From: Lamellibrachia columna
Lineage: Eukaryota > Annelida > Polychaeta > Sabellida > Siboglinidae
Length of the DNA: 64,000 nt
Direction: 5' to 3'
Assembly (NCBI GenBank): GCA_963662155.1
Contig: OY759263.1
Coordinates: forward strand, 31,908,266-31,972,265
The position numbers were made by a program, and so were the translations under genes. Below, piece by piece: positions 1 through 12,059 of the stretch (positions within the stretch are counted from its first letter, which is position 1; the number at the start of each line of letters is the position of its first letter). The notes under the pieces were generated by a model. The model was not told the DNA's origin, ran no database searches, and saw only the letters and a program-made list of their open reading frames with translations.

Positions 1-384
1 AATATATGTAACCAAACATAACTCACCAACGGAAGCCTCTCTGTTCTAAAGGTTGAAGACTTACTTAAACTACAGATACTAAGATTTCATTATAAATTCA
101 TGCACAAACAATTACCAGCATACTTACAAAACTGGCCGATAAACCAGAATACGCACAGACACAATCATATAAACACAACAAAATACACACATTTAGAACA
201 CAACACGAATTTGCCAAAAAAATTCTTATATATAATTTACCACATATCATCAACAATACTCCAGACATTTTAAAAGATAAGGTGACCGCACACAGCTTAC
301 AGGGATATATACATTATGCTAAAAATTATATTATAAAAAGCTATCTATGCATATGCACCGTTGTTAACTGCTACACTCTAAAAA

Positions 385-665
385 CGGATTGGTTGAAATG
401 GCCAGGATATTGGTCAAATTCAACCAATGTGGTTGGTAGATATGTGTCCAACCAATCTCTTGGTTAATACAACCAATTTTTTATGGCTTTTAACCAATAC
501 ATATTGGTTAGAATAGTAACCAACATATGTTGGTAAATTTTGCCAAGTTATTGGTTAATCTATCTAAGTCATGTAGCATACAACCAATATAAATTGATTA
601 GGCTAGGACCATTTATATTGGTTGGAATATTACCAAGTGATTGGTTATCTAGAATAAGACCAATT
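385..665. repeat. Cluster of ATTGGT/ACCAAT short palindromes
   Basis: Roughly fifteen ATTGGT or ACCAAT motifs in about 280 bases, in alternating orientation. Several pair as perfect short hairpins: AACCAATACATATTGGTT at 492-509 and ACCAACATATGTTGGT at 519-534. This is a degenerate repeat with dyad symmetry. It could be an old satellite, a MITE-like remnant, or a dense CCAAT-box cluster. Confidence 0.65.
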
Positions 666-1333
666 ATGTGGAATTAACACAATATACCATTTAGGCAATA
701 GACAACAAGCTGGAGTTCATTCTACTATCACTGCATGCATTTAATTTCAGGAACATCATGTCAGTCTTTTCCACAAAGTTGTCAGTGCAAGTCAGTGCAA
801 AACATGTAATATCACAGCATTGTACTGAGACATTAAGCCATTTAACATACAATACAATACATTATAAACTACAGGTGAACGATGGAGCTAAATCCAATTA
901 AAATTCAATGCAAACAAAGGCAAATGATAGAGTAGCTCAAACTGACGCGTCCAGTCAATGTACTAGTAACTCTCAAGGTCATGAAAGTATAAAAATGCAA
1001 GTATCACGTAATAAAACAGGTCACCAAGGTAAAAGTGTCATGTAACATATGCACAATGTAAATTGTTAATTGTGTTACGTGAAATCATCCAAGAGACGTG
1101 ACACTGTGACCTTGATTTCAGTTTTCTAGTACACACAACAGTAAACATTACGAGTACACATTTGTAAGGGCAAATGACTGGCAGTGCATGACTCTATTCG
1201 TTGTCTGTTTCAATTACTAACTAACAATGTACAATGCACGTAGAGCAGACGGGCAGCTTGATGACAACTAAAAACAGAACAATGTCAGCTTCGTGTTTCT
1301 AGGCCTAGCATTTAATGTGGCCGAGAAGTTCCA
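666..1333. other. Intergenic, no feature recognised
   Basis: AT-rich unique-looking sequence; neither coding frame nor repeat stood out. TTTAAT at 1312 (ATTAAA on the minus strand) lies just after the stop of the fragment at 1334-1545. Confidence 0.5.
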
Positions 1334-1545
1334 TCACAATGTTGAAAACCCCTTCTGTACGAATGTCCACACGTCTGCTGCCTCAGCGGGGTAATCTGTA
1401 TTGAACACAAAGAAGACCTGGAAGACGATGTCGACTGCCTTCACCAAAGAGTCCACCTCATAGATCACCTCCTCATAGAGGAGCATGAACTCCTTGGCTG
1501 CCAAGATAGTGTCACAAAGAGCGATTATTTGAGGTTGCCGAATCA
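1334..1545 (-). pseudogene. Possible C-terminal fragment or last exon of an uncharacterised protein
   Basis: A 70-codon minus-strand frame with balanced, protein-like composition (ALCDTILAAKEFMLLYEEVI, then FQVFFVFNTDYPAEAADVW) ending in TGA at 1334-1336. It has no ATG. An in-frame stop lies just upstream, and the nearest AG that could be an acceptor (GTGAG, near 1549) has a poor pyrimidine tract. The FVFN-x-x-YP pattern recalls uncharacterised expanded families in invertebrates and fish, but I cannot name one. It may be a terminal exon of a gene to the right or a decayed fragment. Confidence 0.35.
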
Positions 1546-1869
1546 CACCTCACTACTGCCACTCCTCTCATCTCTTTCTTAGGTAGGCAGCAAGGTATGT
1601 CTCACGCTGGAATAAGCAAGGAACACAGAGTATAATATGCTGAAGCATGACGACATTCCATTACATTATGTGTATATTTATTTATATATTCATTTATAAT
1701 TACTAAGTTAGTAATGTTTTTGATTATGGATGTGGCATATGCTATGAAGATAAACATGTGTACTCCAGTGGGGAGTGTCAAATAGCCAGACTGGTGAATA
1801 TAGAATAGTGGACTTGAACAACAAAGTTGATACTTAGACTTACCCCTGAATGTCTCAATCATGTGCTGC

Positions 1870-2130
1870 ATTCCCCATTCGGTCAGCTTGTCTTGCACAT
1901 TCCCCATTCGGTCAGCTTGTCTTGCACATTCCCCATTCGGTCAGCTTGTCTTGCACATTCCCCATTCGGTCAGCTTGTCTTGCACATTCCCCATTCGGTC
2001 AGCTTGTCTTGCACATTCCCCATTCGGTCAGCTTGTCTTGCACATTCCCCATTCGGTCAGCTTGTCTTGCACATTCCCCATTCGGTCAGCTTGTCTTGCA
2101 CATTCCCCATTCGGTCAGCTTGTCTTGCAC
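1870..2130. repeat. 29 bp tandem repeat, 9 copies
   Basis: Nine essentially perfect copies of a 29 bp unit containing CCCCATTCGGTCAGCTTGTC. Because 29 is not a multiple of three, all three plus frames read the same peptide cycle; these are not genes. A 17 bp unit (ATTGTCCATCAATGACG) is duplicated just after, at 2134-2169. Confidence 0.97.
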
Positions 2131-2228
2131 GTAATTGTCCATCAATGACGATTGTCCATCAATGACGATTGGTGAAACTACGAGAAAAAAAACACTGTTA
2201 ATAAACTAATCAATAGACTCAATAGCAT

Positions 2229-2611
2229 TGCATTTATGTAGTTCACTACATGTAGTTGCCTTACTAAGACTGCATTTATGTAGTTCACTACATGTAGCTG
2301 CCTTACTAAGACTGCATTTATGTAGTTCACTACATGTAGTTGCCTTACTAAGACTGCATTTATGTAGTTCACTACATGTAGTTGCCTTACTAAGACTGCA
2401 TTTATGTAGTTCACTACATGTAGCTGCCTTACTAAGACTGCATTTATGTAGTTCACTACATGTAGTTGCCTTACTAAGACTGCATTTATGTAGTTCACTA
2501 CATGTAGTTGCCTTACTAAGACTGCATTTATGTAGTTCACTACATGTAGCTGCCTTACTAAGACTGCATTTATGTAGTTCACTACATGTAGTTGCCTTAC
2601 TAAGACTGCAT
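2229..2611. repeat. 42 bp tandem repeat, 9 copies with 126 bp higher-order period
   Basis: Nine copies of a 42 bp unit with TGCATTTATGTAGTTCACTA and the palindrome CTACATGTAG. The single variable base (TAGTTGCC or TAGCTGCC) runs T-C-T three times, so the real period is a 126 bp trimer. Open frames on both strands arise because 42 is a multiple of three. Confidence 0.95.
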
Positions 2612-3042
2612 GACATAGTATGTAATAGCTGATAAACAGCTACAGGAAACAACTTGAGTTTGTTAAACCTTGCTGGCAGGTACATGTAGGCTATCCCTAA
2701 AAGTCATTAACACTGACTACTGTCTGCCATATAGTGGCGTATGGCTGTTACTATGAACCACCCCGCTGGCTTGAGCTGGTCACTGGGTAATTTGTCATTT
2801 CTGCATTCCACAGCCAAGCCCAGGATATATCAGTTTCAAACATTCCATTAAACCTTTGCCAACTAACTAACTACTTATAACTGTGCATTTTACGGTTAAC
2901 ACAGAACAAGATATATACAATGGGTAACATACATGCAGTTACTGATAAACCAAGATCCGTTATATTTCACTAATGACTCCTATATATTGTCTTTGGTCCA
3001 GCTCTATATCACGTATCAGTTCTGATATTATCAGGAAATAAG

Positions 3043-3285
<243 letters not shown>

Positions 3286-3784
3286 TATTATAACTCCTAA
3301 AATGTAGCATTTCGGAAGCATGGAATTGATACAAATGTAAGTCAGAGTTGTGCAAGTGTAAGAGTATTCGTGCCCTTGCCATAGTGTTGGTGCCGTTCGT
3401 GACCCTACACTTGTTTTGCTGCATGTATGCTATCTTCCCTGACCCCGCCTGCACATCCCTCTAAGCCCTAATTATTGTTACGTGGGTAGCGACGTTCGTG
3501 GGAACACAAGTGCACTAGTCATCAACGACTGATAACATAATTAAGCATTATCCTTTTATCGCATGTCTTCTGCCACTTGACGAATTAACTGCTAAAGCTT
3601 AAGCCAAATACGACATTGACCCATGTATGTTTACAAGTCATCGTTTCTGACCCTTGTCTGCAAATATAACATCAGTTTTAATATTTCTTGTGATGTGATA
3701 ATATTCATCACATTTAGTTTGTCAGTGATGTTAGTTGACATGTTACAAAAAACTTAAATGCGATTCGACAGCATTATATGGTAC

Positions 3785-4120
3785 TAACAAAATACCAATC
3801 CTCCGGACAGTATAACTTGGTAGTTCGTATGAACGACTGTCATAATAACAATATTTACCCAATTTAATGATACACAAAATTATTTCATAAATTTACATCT
3901 ACGCTATGGCACATGGTGCTGTCAGTCAATATATTGAAGACTTCTCGAAATTGCGACGTAAAACTGGCAATTATAGTTGCATTTAGTGACTGTTTATGTA
4001 TATAACTTCGAGCAATCGTACAAAAAAACCGATTGAATGTACATAATTGTTTGTGTAGCGTTGCGAACAATGGCAGACACAAACACTACGAAAGGTAATT
4101 CAATTGTTCGTAGGCGGTGT
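3785..4120. repeat. Dispersed repeat family D, copy 1
   Basis: Shares a long colinear series of blocks with 5335-5735: CCTCCGGACnG, TAACTnGGTAGTTCGTA, GACTTCTnGAAATTGCGACG and GGTAATTCnATTGTTCGTAG. Both copies are followed about 110-130 bases later by an ACGC tract. This suggests a transposable element or an old segmental duplication. Confidence 0.7.
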
Positions 4121-4226
4121 TATTGTTAACGTAACTCGTAAGCAACATCTAAAAACTGTTATGGCATTGCATCGTAAATATTCTATTACACATGCTTGTC
4201 TTCATTTTAGTGCGCTTGTTCGTACA

Positions 4227-4380
4227 TACGCACGCACGCACGCTCGAACTCTTAGCCAGTCAAACACGCGCGTGCGCACTCACACACTCTCGCACACACG
4301 CAAGCACTTTCATACTCTCGCACGCACGCACACACGCACGCACGCACACACGCACGCACGCACGCACGCATGCACACATG
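4227..4380. repeat. ACGC/ACAC microsatellite
   Basis: Impure (ACGC)n with CACA and CTCG interruptions. Alternating purine-pyrimidine, potentially Z-DNA forming. Confidence 0.9.
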
Positions 4381-5160
4381 TGAGTGTTTTGTTTAAAAAA
4401 ACCCAAGTGGTACACATGTTAAGAATCAAATGTCACTTATGACCTGATAAGAACGACCACATAACAAGTGACAACCGCTTAGCAAGGACAAATAAACGGC
4501 CACCCGGTATATTTGATGTGCAAATATTTTCAATTTAAATTATAATAGCAAAAATCATGACGCATTGAAATTTTGATCCAAATATATAATGAATATCCAG
4601 TCGTATAATTTAAAACAAAAATACACGATAACTCATTACATTATAAATATTCGTTCATTTTGAACGAAAGCCCGAGTTTGCGTGCGGACGAAACGGTGAC
4701 GTCACCACCGGTAATTTCCATCGGCAGCCTCGTCAGGTTATTTTAGAATAAAAAACTGCACCGGTAAATAAACAAGACCACCTCCCTTCCTTTATCAGCA
4801 CGCGTGCTTACTCCAGCACAGAGGGCGGATAAAGAATTTCGTATTTATTTTCTTTGTCCTCATTCTTATCGATGAGCGCCTCACGAGGGCAAACATCGCA
4901 GTAGGCCGCTCGGTAAAGACCGCCGTCGGCACAGGCCTGTCGTCTTTATCACAGTCAGTTTTCTCTCGACTTGACGTAGCCGATAGCTGAGCGTATAATA
5001 AACGGCGTCGGTGATATCCACAGCATATATATGTAAACATCGTTATTTCCTGTTCCGCCTATATCGCTCATTCACACTGTTATTTATTAAATTAGCGTTA
5101 ATTTGATCCATGGTCACGTACGCCATGGGTTGTCACTATGTTGTGTGGTTGTGTAACTGG
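4381..5160. other. Intergenic, no gene recognised
   Basis: AT-rich DNA with a CpG-containing stretch at about 4660-5000 that includes GGTGACGTCACC, a palindrome with the CRE core TGACGTCA, near 4695. No coding exon was recognised. Confidence 0.4.
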
Positions 5161-5225
5161 TGTGACATTGTTACGATATTGTGTGACATTGTAACGATAT
5201 TGTGTGACATTGGTTGCGATACTGA
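5161..5225. repeat. 21 bp tandem repeat, three copies
   Basis: Three copies of TGTGACATTGTTACGATAT-type sequence with small differences. Confidence 0.8.
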
Positions 5226-5334
5226 TATTATTTACAATAGTATCCATGCATATAGTGTCGCCTGTTTTTACATGTGAAAACTATGTATTTGTTTTGTCTA
5301 AATAGGGTAAATGCATATTGAAATTATAATCTAT

Positions 5335-5511
5335 AACTATAAATATAAGCAAAAATGTCCACCCTCCGGACGGGATAACTCGGTAGTTCGTACACACGTG
5401 CCTGTAAAATGTCAGGATACACAACATTGTCACTGAAACATCCATCCATGCCTTGGTAGTTGGTGCTGCTGGTCATTGATGACTTCTTGAAATTGCGACG
5501 TAATACAGGCA

Positions 5512-5597
<86 letters not shown>

Positions 5598-5735
5598 CGT
5601 CTAGCGACGTGTGACGCAACTTGGGACAATCGAAGATGGTACTGCCGACAATTGTACGTAACTGTTCACGTAGCATTGCGGACAGTTGTACATAATAACT
5701 ACAAAGGGTAATTCGATTGTTCGTAGAAATGGGTG
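5335..5735. repeat. Dispersed repeat family D, copy 2, with internal (TA)n
   Basis: Second copy of the 3785-4120 sequence. A pure (TA)n tract of about 85 bases (5513-5596) sits where copy 1 has only a short AT-rich stretch (near 3970), so the microsatellite arose or expanded inside this copy. Confidence 0.7.
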
Positions 5736-5862
5736 TCGGGTGAATTTCGATAAAAAGAGACAACCCGACCGTAGAGTCGCAGATGAACCCCTGAACGTTT
5801 GGCGCCAGAGATACAAAGGCTTTAGGAGGAGTGGCGTAACATACATACATGCATACATATAT

Positions 5863-6050
<188 letters not shown>

Positions 6051-6330
6051 CTCACGTGGATTATAATAAGATATGTATTTGCCTAAGCTGGGTAAACATT
6101 TCCGGGTGACTATATATAGGCGGTTTTGTGTATAACATGAACCACAGCTAATTTTATGTGCGCATAAAATCGTAAGTATTTTGCAATGCAATACATGTGT
6201 TTTCATATCTTATTTTGCTGGCACGCACACACACGCATACGCGAAAGCGCACGCGCACGCGCACACGCATACATACGGGAAGAACGAGATAGACAATGAA
6301 ATAAGAAAAAATTACGAACTCAATGCTATC

Positions 6331-7535
6331 AACTATCACCAATGTACTCGTACTCATACTCTTACTCAGCTATCACCAATGTACGCGTACAAATACTCTT
6401 ACTATGTTATCACCAATGTACTCGTACTCATACTCTTACTCAGCTATCACCAATGTACTCGTACAAATACTCTTACTCTGTTATCACCAATGCACTCGTA
6501 CTCATACTCTTACTCAGCTATCACCAATGTACTCGTACAAATACTCTTACTCTGTTTTCACCAATGTACTCGTACAAATACTCTTACTCTGTTATCACCA
6601 ATGCACTCGTACTCATACTCTTACTCAGCTATCACCAATGTACTCGTACAAATACTCTTACTCAGCTATCACCAATGTACTCGTACAAATACTCTTACTC
6701 TGTTATCACCAATGCACTCGTACTCATACTCTTACTCAGCTATCACCAATGTACGCGTACAAATACTCTTACTCAGCTATCACCAATGCACTCGTACTCA
6801 TACTCTTACTCAGCTATCACCAATGTACTCGTACAAATACTCTTACTCTGTTATCAACAATGCACTCGTACTCATACTCTTACTCAGCTATCACCAATGT
6901 ACTCGTACAAATACTCTTACTCTGTTATCACCAATGCACTCGTACTCATACTCTTACTCAGCTATCACCAATGTACGCGTACAAATACTCTTACTCAGCT
7001 ATCACCAATGCACTCGTACTCATACTCTTACTCAGCTATCACCAATGTACTCGTACAAATACTCTTACTCTGTTATCACCAATGCACTCGTACTCATACT
7101 CTTACTCAGCTATCACCAATGTACTCGTACAAATACTCTTACTCTGTTATCACCAATGCACTCGTACTCATACTCTTACTCAGCTATCACCAATGTACGC
7201 GTACAAATACTCTTACTCTGTTATCACCAATGCACTCGTACTCATACTCTTACTCAGCTATCACCAATGTACGCGTACAAATACTCTTACTCTGTTATCA
7301 CCAATGCACTCGTACTCATACTCTTACTCAGCTATCACCAATGTACGCGTACAAATACTCTTACTCAGCTATCACCAATGCACTCGTACTCATACTCTTA
7401 CTCAGCTATCACCAATGTACTCGTACAAATACTCTTACTCTGTTATCACCAATGCACTCGTACTCATACTCTTACTCAGCTATCACCAATGTACTCGTAC
7501 TCATACTCTTACTCAGCCATCACCAATGTATTCGT
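6331..7535. repeat. 37 bp minisatellite, about 32 copies, with 74 bp dimer structure
   Basis: Unit CACCAATGTACTCGTACTCA plus ATACTCTTACTCAGCTAT. Two main variants (GTACTCGTACAAATAC...CTGTTAT and GCACTCGTACTCATAC...CAGCTAT) alternate over much of the array, giving a 74 bp dimer. Occasional GTACGCGTAC variants and same-type pairs break the alternation. Three plus-strand open frames of over 420 codons arise only from the repeat. Confidence 0.95.
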
Positions 7536-7707
7536 ATACTCGTATTTTACTCAGTGAAAGTGTACTCGGCCCCAGATCTGATGCGTATGTCATGGAAAAC
7601 TAAAACATTAGTTTAATAATCAATTTGTTATTTACCTAACACGAATATCAGGAAAGGTGCTACGCGATGTGAGAAAGTCGACTGATTAAGTTTTTAGTTA
7701 TTCCATC

Positions 7708-10258
7708 GTTGCTCCCATGCAGTATTACAATGTACAGCTCACATTATTACGGTGTATAACTCACAGTATTACAGCGTATAGCTCCCAGTATTACAGTGTA
7801 TAGTTCACAATATTACAGTGCATAGCTCCCATTATTACAATGTATAGTTCCAAGTATTACAGTGTATAGCTTCCAGTATATTATAATGCATAGCTCACAG
7901 TATTACAATGTATAGCTCACAGTATTGCAGTGTATAGCTCCCAGTATTACGGTGTATAGCTAAAAGTATTACAGTGTCTAGCTCACTGTATTGCAGTGTA
8001 AAACTGACAGTATTACGGTGTATAGCTCTCAGTATTGCAGTGTATAGCTCACACTATTACAGTGTAAAGCTCACATAATTACAGTGTATAGCTCCCAGTA
8101 GTATAGTGTATAGGTCACAGTATTACAGCGTATAGCTCCCAGTATTACGGTGTATAGCTAAAAATATTACAGTGTACAGCTCCCAGTATTATAGTGTATA
8201 GCTCACATATTACAGTGTATAGCTCCCAGTATTACAGTGTATACCTCACATTATTGCAGTGTACAGCTCACAGTATTACAGTGTATAGCTCACAGTATTA
8301 CAATGTATAACGCACAGTATTACAGTGCATAGCTTACATTAGTACAGTAATATAGCTCTCAGTATTACAGTGTATAGCTCCCAGTATAACAATGTATAGC
8401 TCGCAGTATTACAGTAATATAGCTCACGGTATTACAGTGTATAGTTCCCATGCAGTATTACAGGGTATAACTCAGAGTATTACAGTATATAGCTCCAAGT
8501 AGTACAGTTTATAGCTCACAGAATTACAGTGTATAGCTCCCAGTATTATAATGTATAGCTCACATTACATTACAATAATGTAGCTCACAGTATTGCAGTG
8601 TACAGCTCGCAGATTACAGTGTATAACTCATAGTATTACAGTGTATAGCTCACATATTACAGTGCATAGCTCACAGTATTATTGTGCATAGCACAACATT
8701 ACAGTAATATAGCTCCCAGTATTACAGTATGTTGCTCACATTATTCAGTAATATAACTCACAGTATTACAGATTATAGCTCCCAGTATTACAGTGTACAG
8801 CTCACAGATTACAGTGTATAGCTCACACTATTACAGTGTATAGCTCAAAGTGTTGCAGTGTATAGCTCCCAGTATTACAGTGTATAGCTCACAGATTACA
8901 GTGTATAACTCACAGTATTACAGTGCATAGCTCACAGTATACAGTATTACAGTATATAGCTCCCAGTATTACAGTGTATAGCTCCCATGCAGTATTATAG
9001 TGTATAGCTCACACTACTACAGTGTATAGCTCACAGTTTTGCAGTGTATAGCTCCCAGTATTACAGTGTATAGCTCACAGTATTACAGTGTATAGCTCAC
9101 AGTATTACAGTGTTTAGCTCCCAGTATTACAGTGTATAGCTCACAGTACTACAGTGTATAGCTCACAGTATTACAGTGTATAGCCCACAGTATTACAGTG
9201 CATAGCTCCCAGTATTACAGTGTATAGCTCTCAGTATTAGAGTGTATAGCTCCCAGTATTACAGTGTATAGCTCCCATGCAGTATTATAATGTATAGCTC
9301 CCAGTATTACAGTGTATAGCTCCCAGTATTACAGTGTATAGCTCTCAGTATTACAGTGTATAGCTCCCAGTATTACAGTGTATACCTCCCAGTATTACAG
9401 TGTATAGCTCCCAGTATTACAGTGTATAGCTCTCAGTATTACAGTGTATAGCTCCCAGTATTACAGTGTATAGTTCTCAGTATTACAGTGTATAGCTCCC
9501 AGTATTACAGTGTATAGCTCCCAGTATTACAGTGTATAGCTCCCAGTATTACAGTGTATAGCTCTCAGTATTACAGTGTATAGCTCCCAGTATTACAGTG
9601 TATAGCTCCCAGTATTACAGTGTATAGCTCCCAGTATTACAGTGTATAGCTCTCAGTATTACAGTGTATAGCTCCCAGTATTACAGTGTATAGTTCTCAG
9701 TATTACAGTGTATAGCTCCCAGTATTACAGTGTATAGCTCCCAGTATTACAGTGTATAGCTCCCAGTATTACAGTGTATAGCTCTCAGTATTACAGTGTA
9801 TAGCTCCCAGTATTACAGTGTATAGCTCCCAGTATTACAGTGTATAGCTCCCAGTATTACAGTGTATAGCTCTCAGTATTACAGTGTATAGCTCCCAGTA
9901 TTACAGTGTATAGCTCCCAGTATTACAGTGTATAGCTCCCAGTATTACAGAGTATAGCTCTCAGTATTGCAGTGTATAGCTCCCAGTATTACAGTGTGTA
10001 GCTCCCAGTATTACAGTGTATAGCTCCCAGTATTACAGTGTATAGCTCTCAGTATTACAGTGTATAGCTCCCAGTATTACAGTGTATAGTTCTCAGTATT
10101 ACAGTGTATAGCTCCCAGTATTACAGTGTATAGCTCCCAGTATTACAGTGTATAGCTCCCAGTATTACAGTGTATAGCTCTCAGTATTACAGTGTATAGC
10201 TCCCAGTATTACAGTGTATAGCTCCCAGTATTACAGTGTATAGCTCCCATGCAGTATT
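7708..10258. repeat. 22 bp satellite, about 116 copies
   Basis: Unit CAGTATTACAGTGTATAGCT plus CC. The left ~1.3 kb is diverged with many substitutions and indels; from about 9040 rightward it is nearly uniform. A rare TAGTTCTCAG variant recurs at 9471, 9691 and 10087, spaced 220 and 396 bases (10 and 18 units). A TCCCATGCAGTATTA variant occurs at both ends and internally (near 7713, 8447, 8988, 9274, 10244). Confidence 0.95.
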
Positions 10259-10639
10259 ACGATGAACGTTAAACTTTTACCGCGCATATTTCAGATTGAT
10301 CAAAAAGTGAAGAGGATATGACGTCTTCTTGTGAATATGAATATATCAACAGAAACTTGAGGAGAGTCCTATGGATCTAAGGGTGGGCAATAAACAGGCG
10401 AATGGAGGATATATTAGCAGCATCAGAATTATGATTCCTCGTCAGAATACAAAACGTGTTTTGGGCACATCATACAAATGACGAGGCTCTATAAACATCA
10501 GAACAACAAAGGCAATTACTGGAAACGACTCAAAAAGATGTCGTTGCCATTTCTGGGACATATATTGGGACACTTTCTTACTGTCTAAAATAGGGTCATT
10601 GAAGAAAAAAATCGAAAGGAACAAAACTAGAACCAGACA

Positions 10640-10830
10640 ATATTGTTCACGTTGATTTTCTCGAGTACAATATTGTAGGATTTCATGAAAACGCTACTGC
10701 AAGTCGGCGACAAGATAAACATCAAAGTGTAAGTGTTATGGTAAGCCAGAGTTGTAACTTTGTGCGCACGGTGGAATTGCCTGACGGACTTTAGCAATAG
10801 TTTCAACGAGGACACAATGGCCGTATAGCT
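10640..10830. repeat. Dispersed repeat family A, copy 1
   Basis: Colinear with 36170-36365: GTTGATTTTCTCGAnnACAA, AATATTGTAGGATT, AAGTCGGCGACAAGA, ACATCAAAG, a TTTGTGC-type block, CTGAC and a TTTCAnG(T/A)GGACA block. It lies in intergenic DNA; the small minus-strand frame over it is not a gene. Confidence 0.6.
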
Positions 10831-10839
10831 GTAGATTGC

Positions 10840-11130
10840 TAAAGCGAGTTAATTGACACCCGACGTAGCCATTTCGAGGAACGGCAAAAGGTTAACGTTC
10901 GCTAATCTACAGCGACTCGTGGTCACACGTCATCGCTAATTCGCTCAAAGTCTCCACAGGAAAAACACGACGGCCGCGTCTAATTACCTGCCGCTTATCC
11001 GATACGCTGCGACAACAAAACAGCCGATAACACTCGACAGTTCCAACTACCCGTTACTACGTCTGTTAAAGGTTCGAAATGCCTACCGGCGCGTTGGGCT
11101 ATTAATGCATGAGGTGTTTATGATGTTCTG
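10840..11130. other. CpG-containing unique stretch, possible regulatory DNA
   Basis: Non-repetitive, CpG-containing sequence with homeodomain-type TAATTA and CTTATCCGATA and CCGATAAC motifs. Nothing coding seen. Regulatory role is only a guess from composition. Confidence 0.2.
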
Positions 11131-11804
11131 TTCGAAATTGGGGAGGGACGTTTCTGGGGGGATTACGCGTGTATACAGTTGCTACAAGTGCATGTCTACT
11201 GGCTAAGACAGACACATAAATGTATTTACATGATAATTTTCAGGGATTTTTTCATTGCTTTAATTTTTTTTCAGTGCTTTAATATTATCGATGGTAAGTT
11301 GTGCTGTCACCGAATCCCGCATTTGTATTCACATTTATTGCCGGTGTTGCAATCGTCTTTATGGTATAAACATCGCATTATATAGTGTATGTCGTCGTCA
11401 TCGTCGTCGTCAATGTCACCAGGACGGATGCGGGGTGTGACCGAAGGTGACAACGGTTATTGTATCAGTCGACCACGACGGTGTAAACCTACCTTACTAA
11501 ATAGTCGTTAATAAATTTACGGGGTATCCCAAATATGTAAAGAATGACGTCAAAAGTTGGCTCTATAGGACCTATCGATGGGTTGTGCGTGTGCGTATGT
11601 GTGCACGTGTGTGTATCGTGTACGTGTACGCCGGTGTATGTATATTGCAATTTACGAACTTTGTGCCCTCAGCCCACTAACCATTCATTGAAAACATAAA
11701 ATGCAAACTCGTAGGAACAGTAGCAGAACAAATTCAGAAATGGCACGGCGATATTGCTAGAGGAGTTCAGACCAGTTTGACCACCTCTACAATTTTATAC
11801 ACAC

Positions 11805-11902
11805 ACTAATACACTCTTATACACAAACACAAACACAAACACAAACGCAAACGCAAACGCAAACGCAAACGCAAACGCAAACGCACACGCACACGCACAC
11901 GC

Positions 11903-11998
<96 letters not shown>

Positions 11999-12045
11999 AC
12001 AAAACACGCACACAAAAACAGGCACACGCACACGCACACGCTCAC
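11805..12045. repeat. Mixed CA-type microsatellite
   Basis: ACAAAC, AACGCA, ACGCAC and pure (AC)n blocks in series. Confidence 0.95.
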
Positions 12046-12059
12046 ACCTAACCCAGAAC

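Noticed and set aside
1870..2611. Tandem arrays considered as CRISPR
   Set aside because: Units are directly adjacent with no unique spacers, and the window is eukaryotic. The same applies to the 55 bp, 44 bp and 49 bp arrays.
6181..7616. Three overlapping plus-strand frames of over 420 codons
   Set aside because: They are the same 37 bp repeat read in three frames; no codon bias or start context.
11075..11110. GGTTCGAAATGCC as a tRNA B box
   Set aside because: No A box or acceptor stem at the right distance.
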